A DNA stretch of 27,361 bases from Oopsacas minuta (lineage: Eukaryota; Porifera; Hexactinellida; Lyssacinosida; Leucopsacidae): NCBI GenBank assembly GCA_024704765.1, contig JAKMXF010000091.1:1-27361 (forward strand), read 5' to 3'. A model generated the notes under the pieces. That model saw only the letters and a list, made by a program, of their open reading frames with translations. It did no database searches and was not told the origin of the DNA. Positions 10,529 to 19,255 of this stretch are shown here, in pieces. Within the stretch, counting starts at the first letter, position 1; each line of letters starts with the position of its first letter. Position numbers and translations under genes: made by a program.

Positions 10529-11009
10529 CAGTGGAAGCCGCTTAATCGGGACTCGGATAATCGGAATATCCGCTTAAACGGGACAATGATTTGGGAACAG
10601 ATTTTTTACATAGAAAAATCACCGATAATTCGGACATCAAATCGGTTAATCAAGATTTTTTATCCCAATTAGCCGAATATGAACTTTGTATTCGCTTAAT
10701 TGGGATTTCATCGCAAATAAACGATTGTATATTTATTCAGAATCATGTAACCAGGTTTGTTTATAAAACTAGGAATTTTATTATTCTACAACCATAACAA
10801 TACCACACCGATACAATTACAATTTACAAACTAAGATTATTAACTCTGCTCACTCCCTATAAAATTAAAATTTAGTAGTAGTTAATACGATTAATCTGGT
10901 TATGATCTGAGACCATGGAAACTAATTTTGAATACCTACATGTATCATAATCGGTTAATCGGGACAAAACATTGACTCCAGAGCTGTCCCGATTAGGCGG
11001 CTTCCACTA
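10529..11009 (+). mobile_element. Non-autonomous Tigger/pogo element (481 bp), complete
   Basis: It runs from CAGTGGAAGCCGCTTAATCG at 10529 to the complementary end at 11009 (last base changed from G to A), flanked by TA at 10527-10528 and 11010-11011. The left 330 bases match the reverse complement of about 8525-8994 with fewer array units. The right 150 bases match the reverse complement of 16254 onward. It is therefore an internal deletion derivative of the family whose halves are at 7892-8994 and 16254-16436, with the deletion point near 10855-10875. It has no transposase; the small frame inside it is incidental. Confidence 0.9.
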
Positions 11010-11011
11010 TA

Positions 11012-11449
11012 TTTGAGACTTTAGAATGAGGGCCATTTATTTGAAGATAGAGGTGTGATGCACAATCTATTTTATTGTGCCACTTTGGGCCCATTTTAAG
11101 GCGTCTACATGTATACAACTCATCTAGTTTGAATCGAAACGAATTTTATGTGGCAACATTCCGTACTCGAATGTGTCTCAAATATATCGAGTGACCCCTT
11201 TGACCCCGATAGGCTAGATGAGTCTAGTTATGAACATACAGACCCTTTAAATGATCTAAAATCCAATTTTACGCCTGATTGCCCAAAGTCAATACATGTG
11301 AGTAGTTTGAGAGTTTATCTCCAAGTATAAATCACAATATGTAGATCAAGCGCGGCACCAGTCATAGTGGCTCCTGCAGTACTTTTGTAACGCTGACGCA
11401 TTATTAGTAAACCATAACATAATATACTAGTAGGTTAACGTAGTACTCC
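11012..11449. other. Anonymous sequence, no gene seen
   Basis: The open frame at 11148-11330 (60 residues) has no recognisable domain or splice context. Nothing else is supported. Confidence 0.45.
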
Positions 11450-11534
11450 AACCTTTACACAGTAGTTAGTAACTTAGGATAGACCTGATCTTATTTGTAT
11501 TTCTATTAAACACTTACCCCCAGCTTGTTAAACT
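11450..11534. repeat. 85-bp exact direct repeat, copy 2 (segment end)
   Basis: Identical over all 85 bases to 1-85 and directly followed by the N at 11535. See the entry at 1-85. Confidence 0.9.
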
Positions 11535-11535
11535 N
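11535..11535. other. Single N: assembly junction B/C
   Basis: The N separates the 85-bp repeat from a coding fragment that begins abruptly in mid-protein. The left neighbour has no trace of the missing N-terminal part of that protein. Confidence 0.9.
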
Positions 11536-11733
11536 TATCTTGATAGATTTCCGGATAATCTAGGTGATATGAGTGAAGAACAAGGTGAACGATTCCATCA
11601 AGACATAAAAGTGATGGAACAGCGATATCAAGGAAGATGGGACACAGATATGATGGTAGATTACTGTTGGTGCCTAAAAAGAGATTGTCCTAACGAACAA
11701 CATTCAAGAAAGTCAAACAATAGAAAATTTTAG
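11536..11733 (+). pseudogene. C-terminal fragment of a repetitive GERFHQD family protein
   Basis: 65 codons are open from the N to a TAG at 11731-11733. They read YLDRFPDNLGDMSEEQGERF, then HQDIKVMEQRYQGRW, DYCWCLKRD and a basic tail (HSRKSNNRKF). I recognise this as the conserved C-terminus of an uncharacterised, highly repeated protein family found in arthropods and some other invertebrates. Members usually run several hundred residues and begin with MSKRKCFNSPD, the motif found at 27107 in this window. Biochemical function is not known to me; multi-copy occurrence suggests a mobile element or multigene family. Only the C-terminal end is present because the segment starts here, so it is partial rather than proven dead. 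Confidence 0.7.
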
Positions 11734-12660
11734 ATTGAATAGTGCTCATATTACATGTTTATAGCATCACTTTCTTCCATTCATATTAGTAACAATTATA
11801 TCATTATTCTTAGTGAATGAAATATATTGATATATTCAGAAATTTAATTGATCCAATCTGACATATAAGGGTTGAAACCAATTTTGTTATATAAATGTAG
11901 TAATAGGATTGTGAGATAACTTGACGTATTAGGGAGAAACTGACTAAATAATCCGAATCAGCAACACAGAATTAGTATATATCAGTTGACAAAATCAATA
12001 CAACTAAAAAGTGTAGGCCTGTGTAATCAATCGGACACCAAGTGTCACTATTTTCACTTGTCAAACTATTGTCTGGCCTCTAGCAAAAAATATGAAAGGA
12101 AAGGTGCCTAATTTTTCACACCTTTCGATAGAAAAAAAGATTCTATACCTTCGTACTCTTCAAGAATTTTTATTTTGGATATACTATTTTGCTGAAAGTA
12201 AATGAAATATAGCCATTATAAAGCACTACGTCATCTGTAATAATAATATTGTTCTTAGATGTTGAATATTTATTAGTTAAACAATAGGTACTTCTAGTGC
12301 TGTATCTAATATGGATTCATTGAATATCTAAATTTAACGGTTGATGTGAGTATATATTATATTTATGAATAAAATATTTTCAAATTAACCATGGATAATT
12401 TAACAGACATGTGTTTGCCCGATGAAATAACCTCTGAATAAGAATAGAAGATCGTTCCAAACAGCGAAAGGGAGTAATTCAACACGCTGATTCCTAATTT
12501 CACTCCGATCAAATCTTCTCTAGTTTCCCTTCTATTAATATTATTTAGTCAACTGATAATTAGTCCAAATATATTGAACATTATATGGACTGGATAATCA
12601 TAGTAAATTGTAAAATATATTGTTAATGGATTTGAAATCCAAGCGGAGCGAGGAAAAAAT
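11734..12660. other. Anonymous AT-rich sequence
   Basis: No gene is seen. A short hairpin (GAAAGGTG, ten-base loop, CACCTTTC) lies at about 12101-12127. The stretch just after 11733 may be the 3' part of the repetitive family at 11536. Confidence 0.45.
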
Positions 12661-12845
12661 ATAAAATTACAACCTGTTCCGACAGTTTAGTCTATTAATT
12701 AAATGTTTAAAAAGTAACACTATTAATTGGAGGCACTATGTGTAATGAATTTAAAACACACCTCTCATGGTGCCTCCCATTAATAGTGCCACTTTTTAAA
12801 CATTAAATTAATTTACTAAGCTGTAGGCACAGGTTGTAATTTTAT
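12661..12845. mobile_element. Foldback element or palindromic MITE
   Basis: The 80-base arms 12661-12740 and 12766-12845 are inverted copies matching at about 70 of 80 positions, around a 25-base loop. The arms include AAAATTACAACCTGT, AATGTTTAAAAAGT and CACTATTAAT.GGAGGCAC. A transcript would fold into a long hairpin. No flanking duplication could be defined, so the exact ends are uncertain. Confidence 0.8.
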
Positions 12846-14467
12846 TATCTTTTACCTGCTGTACTAGACCCAAGCGAATCCCATTTTTCACTCTTTCTGG
12901 TACAGACTTTCCAATCATTCTTGTAAGGCAATGTCTTTCGAAATATTTCAATTTTTTCTTCTAGTTACACTCATAAGTTACAATTGCGCCTATGTGACAT
13001 AAAGATAGACGTTTACGGAGTTTGTACGATAATCGGTGATCACACAGCACAATCGCTAATTTTCCGAAATCACTATGAACCCTACCAAATTGTATGGTGT
13101 AAGTGTCTGATGCCTAAACTTAACTTCCTGGGACTAGGCTAGCATAGTCGCACTCTAGTTCCTACTATATGTCAGTTTATTCAACAGAAAGCCTCGAGTA
13201 AGTATTCAACGTTGTACTTCGTTTACTGAAGCAAGGTGGAAATCAATAATCAAGAACTGAATTTTTCGATTTTGTTAATTCGGAGCTTTGATTGGACATG
13301 ACCTTCGAAAAGGGTCACGATTATATGACTACCTCGAATACTGTCATTCATGTTTCCAAAATATTGGGTAAAGATACCTATGTAGTAATGCATGATTAGA
13401 CGAACTACATAAAGTTATCATCGGGAGCTATTCATGACACAGAGGAAGCATGTTGAATTGGTGAAGGTATATTCTTACCTTGTCCCGAATATGATGACTT
13501 ATGAGCAACAAAAGGCCCGCCTAATAAAATACTCCCGTAATATATAGTCAGTGCGATTAGTAGAGTATTTATCAGCTATCTAGCGATGAGTAAACTGTGA
13601 AATCGCTTAAAGAATATATGCAGGGAGACCCTTACGTCCAAATTTTTGCCAATATTTGGAAATGTTTAGGATCTGTCCATTGTCCAGGTTTTTGCCTAGC
13701 TAATTATCTTTAGGAATCATCAGGGTACTGTCCAGGAAATATCTATTTTTTGCAGTGTTCTGGTCATCCAAACAATATTTGAGTCTGACACAATAATCAA
13801 TATTATATATATACTTTTGAGATCACTATCGATTTTAATATTATACTAGCGCTCCACTTGCTCGTGCTACGTGGTTGCGAACACTTCGTGTCCACACTCG
13901 GGTCTCCCGTGTCAGTCACTGATAGTCTACTAAAGATAAGCCACGATCACTACTTTTGAACAAGGGTTAAGACGAAGCGGATATTTTGAAGGGCAATTCA
14001 ATAAACGCGGAAAATAAGAAACTGGTACATTTTCTCCCGAATGAATGTGATGTCATCCATGAGCTTGGAAGATATTCAAAATATTGGTACATCATTTTTA
14101 TAATGCAGAAATTGAATTATTTAGCAAGATTTAAATATGAAATGAGAGTACATAAACTCATAATCTTAATCGTAGCGAACATGATACTGCCACAATCTTT
14201 ACACTCGTATAAATCGGGGTATGATTCCTGGAATTATAGAAATAATTCCACCTGAAAATGGAGTAATGATTCTTGTGTAGATGAAATGATATAATTGCCT
14301 ATAGGTATATAACAAATTGAAAACGAATTCCGGAATTTTTCATAGAATGATTTTGGATTTAACAAATGAGTACCACCTATTAATTGAATAAAGTTTTCCG
14401 TAGCTGAAATGATAGAATTGCCTGGAATTGATTGATGAAACGGGAAGACACCCAGGGCAGATCATCG
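12846..14467. other. Anonymous sequence with short internal repeats
   Basis: No gene is supported. A GTCCA..TTTTTGCC motif with similar flanks occurs twice at about 13637-13735. A GC-richer, CG-containing patch lies at about 13850-13925. A 24-base motif (GTAG.TGAAATGATA.AATTGCCT) recurs at about 14277 and 14400. The open frame at 13986-14255 (89 residues) has no recognisable features. Confidence 0.45.
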
Positions 14468-14725
14468 GGATACAGGGGAATTTTTTGGGCCTGGCTCGGA
14501 CAAGTTCGGGTCTTGGACGAAAATTCACGCTTATGATGAAATTATGACGTCATTGTCAACTTTTGAATTTTCAAAAAGTCACACTATTACCCACTGCTCA
14601 GCCAATATACATGATAGAAGTTTGAAAATCTAATCACGGGGACCCTTCAGTGTTACAAATGTCTTGACGTCATGATTCTCAACAAAAGCTAACTCATGAT
14701 GGCTGAATAATTCTGGGTTTATTAA
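14468..14725 (+). repeat. Interspersed repeat with TGACGTCA, copy 2
   Basis: This is the second, diverged copy of the repeat at 1635-1885. It has intact TGACGTCA palindromes at 14545-14552 and 14665-14672. In copy 1 the first site has decayed and the second (1832-1839) is intact. Confidence 0.6.
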
Positions 14726-16251
14726 GTCATCATGACTCCAAAAACGCAGCCTGTAGTATTCCTTACAACATTGAATCTGTTCGTAATTCTGCTTGATTCG
14801 AGAAATAGGTCTTAAAACTTAGATACTGCTATAACAGCCGGCAATGCATACTTCCTTACTTAACAATCTATTTGCACCTTATTAAAGTTAATCTGTAGTA
14901 CTTAGCTGTCGCGCAGCGACCTAGCAAGTAAAGCGCGCTAGTAGAGAATTCATTCCATAAGAAATTCAGTAATGAATTCGGACTAATTACTGGAATTATG
15001 CAACGAATTCCTTTTAATTCCTGGAATTTTGAATGGGAATTAAGCCCTTCCCTTAATCTTTGAAATATTGGGCTGAAAATGGGAATTAAGTTCGAAAATT
15101 TTGCATCGGAATAGATATTGAAGGAAATTATTCTGAATTCTACCCTTCCTTGCTGAGTTAGACCCATATAATGGTCTATTCTTTACCAAATTCTGTTTTA
15201 TACTACTGTGGAGGTCGCTCTAGTAAATCAAGTTTGAAAATTTTAAAGGAGCGATAAGATAGAAATAGACTCAGCTAGTCTAGCGGCGTTGTAGCAGAGG
15301 ACAACTGATGGAGTTTGGACAAATTTGAGAATGGAATGTTGTCACCTTCCTACACATTGCTGTCTTGCTACACAAAGAAATCTCCAAAACTGATCTCAAC
15401 AAATTGCTGCAAATTTGATGATGAGTATGAATCTGGTCGTTAAAAGTTGATTTGATGAGATCTAAAATGGTTAGGCTCTGGGGAATCTATAGAGTCGTCA
15501 ACCCTCAGAATGGCAGCGAGACTCCAGGAATCTGTTTCAATATCGAGGAAGTCAGCAAATACAATCCGGGAGATTTGACCTGTCTTTAGAGTAGTATTAT
15601 CTTTATTATCCAAATGTTATAGATCCGCATACCTACTATGAATGATTAAGACCCGGATGTAGTCCATGATGCAGATACATTATTGGTAGTTTCTATATTC
15701 AATGCCGTAGCAAGCAGGTTTCAATTGGTCAGGTTGACCTATACAAAATATATGGGGCTACCAAAGTTAGTCTGGTTGAAACCTGCCTAACCGAAACGTC
15801 TCCTATAACAATGATATTCAAAAATGGTGACATTATTTAAGGTTATGAATATTTTGAGGTGAAGCGTGTGTTTAAGTAACAATTATAAATTACTAGGCCA
15901 AAATGTAGAATTTCGAAAACATTTGCAACGATGAAAATTGCCCATAAATTAAAAAGTACTTTGCGCATGTGCAATTGAATTATTATTATACGCATGGGCA
16001 ATACCTACAGATACTCCCGCCTTTTCAGTGTATTTGTTTTGCAAAACGCAAAACTTCGGCTTTCTCTAATGCTAGATCAATTCACTCAAGTTACTGGAGA
16101 GAGGATTGGGATAGCATTTACTTGGCAGGCCCGTCTAACACTCTTGGGAAGTGATGGGTTTAAAATCTCATGACGAAAATAAAGTAGATATTTTGAATTC
16201 CCTCAGTCACACTAAGATATCCAAGCCAGAATATGATCAGAAGATTATTGA
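14726..16251. other. Anonymous sequence, GAATT-rich block and short inverted repeats
   Basis: No gene is supported. The block 14945-15145 is dense in GAATTC and GGAATT and holds a small hairpin (CAGTAAT...ATTACTG). An 11-base perfect inverted repeat (GCAGGTTTCAA, TTGAAACCTGC) lies at 15714-15724 and 15776-15786. The frames at 14868-15167 (minus) and 15969-16154 show no recognisable domain. Confidence 0.4.
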
Positions 16252-16253
16252 TA

Positions 16254-16436
16254 CAGTGGAAGCCGGTTAATCGGGACACCTCGGGAGTCAATGTTTTGTC
16301 CCGATTAACCGATTATGATTTATTAAAGTTTCAAAACTAGTTTTCATGGTCCCAGACCATTATCAGAAACATTTTAATGCACTACTACTACTATATTCTG
16401 ATTTATTTAGGGTATATTAGGGATAAGTTGTTGTAT
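16254..16436 (-). mobile_element. Tigger/pogo element, 3' end
   Basis: It begins CAGTGGAAGCCGGTTAATCG after the TA at 16252-16253. It aligns with the reverse complement of the right end of the complete derivative at 10529-11009 (shared GGAGTCAATGTTTTGTCCCG, ATTAACCGATTATGAT and CATGGTC.CAGA). In the orientation of the transposase it is the 3' end, so the body should lie to its right, but the segment stops at the N. Confidence 0.85.
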
Positions 16437-16437
16437 N
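16437..16437. other. Single N: assembly junction C/D
   Basis: The N cuts the Tigger 3' end. The sequence to the right shows no Tigger interior. Confidence 0.9.
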
Positions 16438-16670
16438 AATCGTTAGGACTTGGGAAATAATATATTATGTCTTCTAGAATGTTTACTTCACAAACTTGCA
16501 AACAATCATTTTGTGAACAGAGTTCAAATGCTTGTTAATGAGAACAAGTATCACTATAACAATTGGCGCATAGATTGCTGTTTGTTTCAATTATGATTCT
16601 CCTTTTGTTTAATACAACGGTTCCTTGAAATACATAATGTTTAGTTTTGGTAGTGAGAATAGTAAATGTA

Positions 16671-16760
16671 CAGTAGACTCCGATTAATAGGGTCACTTGG
16701 GACCAGACCATTTGACCCGATTAACCGAATAAATGTCCGAATTTTATAGTCTACATCAGG
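16671..16760 (+). mobile_element. Second pogo-like family, one terminus
   Basis: A TA at 16669-16670 is followed by CAGTAGACTCCGATTAATAG and a subterminal GACCCGATTAACCGAATAAA, the layout of Tigger/pogo ends, but with a different sequence from the family at 8994. I found no matching opposite end, so it is a fragment or half element; the right limit is not defined. Confidence 0.55.
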
Positions 16761-17158
16761 CGGACTGAAGTAAGGCCTGAATGAAGGAAACAGGAACAAA
16801 CTAGTAACAGGTAAAAGCCTTTGGCTCAGTATTAAGTGAGAATGTAAGCCAAATCTTGTACGACAAGAAAACTAGAACCTAATACCAGTAAATCTTATCC
16901 TGTGATTTGTAGTGGTGAAAATCTCCTTAATCAGGGCGATAGTTACAACATTGGGACGGGAAGTCAATTCCCCCGGGAAAAATGCGAAAAAATCCCATTT
17001 CCCAATAATCAACAGGAATAATTAATTATACGAGAAATAGTCCATCCTGGGAGCAATGTGAGTTGAAATACTGAATCGACATATTTCTGGTATACTGAAG
17101 ACACCCTGAGTATATGTCACCTATCAATTATTAGCGACAAAATATCATGTGAATAACA
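16761..17158. other. Anonymous sequence
   Basis: I see no gene or element with confidence. It may be the interior of the pogo-like fragment that starts at 16671. Confidence 0.35.
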
Positions 17159-17170
17159 ATGCTTACTTCT

Positions 17171-17302
17171 GCCAGACAATGCATGCTTCAAAAATTCGGA
17201 CAAATGCATACTACAAAAATTCGGACAAATGCATACTACAAAATTCGGACAAATGCATACTTCAGTCGGACAGATGCATTCTATGAAATTCGGACAAATG
17301 CA
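17171..17302. repeat. Minisatellite, ~24-bp unit, about 5.5 copies
   Basis: Tandem units of 21-26 bases of the form CGGACAAATGCATACTACAA plus AATT, with small length changes between units. The open frame across it simply reads the repeat (IRTNAYYK) and is not evidence of a gene. Confidence 0.9.
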
Positions 17303-17431
17303 GCTCTCCCATTATCAAAGGTACAATCTATTTCAAAATATTTCTTGAAGTTCAACCTATTCTCAACATAGTATGATTGTTGCATTTAATGCTCTAAAAA
17401 TGTTTTTCGTAAATCACTTTCCATAACTGTT

Positions 17432-17481
17432 CAGCGGCCCCCCTTGAAACCTCCTCCTGGCTCCCAGTTTGTGAACCACTG
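17432..17481 (-). mobile_element. hAT element terminus (Charlie-like), fragment
   Basis: Read from 17481 leftward the sequence is CAGTGGTTCACAAACTGGGA followed by a G/C-rich GGAGGAGG..GGGGGGCCGC stretch, the typical end of many animal hAT/Charlie non-autonomous elements. The candidate 8-base target site is CTTTAGAA at 17482-17489. No second copy of that site and no opposite terminus are seen nearby. Confidence 0.7.
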
Positions 17482-17489
17482 CTTTAGAA

Positions 17490-18350
17490 TATATATGTGA
17501 TATAAAGTAGAAAAATATGAGCCTAGAAAGGTGCGTCCAAGTGGTTTCTGACTTATGACGTCATTAATGAATATCGAAAAATCAGAAATATTGTAAATTG
17601 CTATATTAACTGCAATACTTATGTTCTTACATATGAAGAATTCAACAAACACAAGTAAATCGGTTAAGGGCCCTAAAAGTTAGAGAAAACTAGAACTTGA
17701 CCAACTCTGAAAGTTAACTGAACTATGACCTAGCAAAATATATATTTGGAAACTTTTTCATATTTTGATAAATAGCTGTTTATTGTCATAATTCGTTGTA
17801 TACAAAATTTCATTTGGTTTAAATCAGTTCCCTTTCAGATACTACATTTTTGCGCCGGTGGGGCTATTTTGTGATTCAAAATTTCTATCCCAGTCAGTTT
17901 GCTTGAACTAAAATTCTTATTAGGATTGGAACCATTTCCGATCGATACATTTTTCGATACCACCTTTTGATTTTTCAATAGCTGCTGTCTGATATTATTA
18001 TTGCTTCGGAAAGATCTCTGTGAATTTACATACAAATTTTATTCGAGATAGTGACGATATAAGTCCTGAAAAGGGAAAATTGTCTGCAAATTTGATTCAA
18101 AACTAAATTTTTAATTACACTAGGCTAATGTTTACTTTGCTCATTCCCTTAACAAACAATGCATCTTGAAAAAACTTGCAGGAATTAATGTAACGATTTT
18201 GATGTATTGGATTTCTTGTATGTCTCGTATATAATGACATTGGATATTAGTATATCCATTATCTACCGTAGATTGTAAACATTTGGTAATTATGTATATA
18301 TAGTTCCCTAATTCCCGGAATGTACGGACAAGTTAGCTTGAAGACCAATA
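17490..18350. other. Anonymous sequence
   Basis: No gene is supported. A TGACGTCA palindrome at 17556-17563 sits in a context a little like the interspersed repeat at 14468 (CTTATGACGTCATTAATG) and may be a third relic. The frame at 17835-18035 (minus) shows no recognisable family. Confidence 0.4.
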
Positions 18351-19255
18351 CAAGGGTTGTTCAATAAGTAATGAGACTAATGTATCGAATTCATATTCTA
18401 GTTAATACGGCTCTAAGCCTAATAACAGATTACAAACTTAACTTGATTGTCTAACTTCTATACAATAAACTCTTTACCATACTTGCATATTCTTCAGTAT
18501 AAAGTTTCATTTGTATCCGCTACTATTTCAACTAATGGATTTTAGCAAAGAAGGAAAACGACAAATAATTTGGTACCTGTGGAAAAAGGGGAAGACTGGC
18601 TCAAACATTCTTCGTGAAATGCAGGATATTTTCGGTGATGAATCTCCTTCGAAAGTCACCATGTATAGATGGATCTAACGTTTTGATAATGGCGATGAGA
18701 AACTCCACGATGACCCACGTCCAGGTCGTCCGACTTCCTCAAAAATCCGCAGCAATATCGAGGGTCCAAACAATGTTGGACAAAGACAGACGAATAACCC
18801 TGCGAGAGTTAGAAGAGAGGGTGGGTATGTCAAAAGCCACACTACACTCGATTATCAGTGAAGATCTGGAAATGTCGAAGGTAACTGCGCGTTGGGTCCC
18901 AAAACTTCTTCCAATGGAACAATAACGCGAAAGGGTCAGAGTTAGCAAAGAATTACTTTCAAGATACAAAGCAGGGGAAGACTTTTTGGATCGTATAGTA
19001 ACGGGGGATGAAACTTGGTTTCATTGTTATGAACCAGAGAGCAAAACTCAATCGAAGCAATGGAAGAGACGTGATGAACCTGTACCCATCAAGGTAAAGG
19101 CCGCACAATCAGCAAGGAAGAGAATGGCTACAGTATTTTGGGATAGGGAAGGAATTATACACTTCGACTGGTTGCCTGAGAAGACCACCATAAACAGTGA
19201 TTATTACGTCGACGAATTGAAAGAATTGCGTCAAACGATTAAACATGAGAGGTGA
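18351..19255 (+). mobile_element. Second mariner, 3'-truncated
   Basis: The 5' terminus CAAGGGTTGTTCAATAAGTA follows a TA at 18349-18350. The leader runs to the transposase ATG at 18535. Similarity stops near 19255, before the second and third catalytic motifs. No 3' terminus is seen downstream, so the element is truncated. Confidence 0.8.
18535..19255 (+). pseudogene. Mariner (DD34D-type) transposase, broken and truncated
   Basis: The relic starts at ATG 18535 (MDFSKEGKRQIIWYLWKKGK) and contains the N-terminal helix-turn-helix region up to TMYRWI, where TAA (18676-18678) replaces a residue before RFDNGDEKLHDDPRPGRP. A frameshift near 18760 moves it to the frame reading MLDKDRRITLRELEERVGMS, with the second helix-turn-helix. 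Another stop follows PKLLPMEQ (18923-18925). The same frame continues through VTGDETWFHCYEPESK, which holds the first catalytic Asp, to DELKELRQTIKHER and a TGA. The HDN and SPDLAP blocks with the other two Asp are absent. About 240 of a usual 345 residues remain. It is clearly inactive. The subfamily differs from the mariner at 6823 in protein sequence, although the termini are similar. Confidence 0.9.

Noticed and set aside
1-11534. Circular 11.45-kb molecule suggested by matching ends
   Set aside because: The interval contains an assembly N and ordinary chromosomal transposon debris. A contig overlap explains the 85 bases more simply.
13850-13925. GC-richer patch considered as a tRNA or structured RNA
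   Set aside because: No T-loop GGTTCGA-type box in the right place and no cloverleaf could be drawn on either strand.
17159-17371. 70-residue open frame with IRTNAYYK repeats
   Set aside because: The repeated peptide is only the translation of the minisatellite at 17171-17302.
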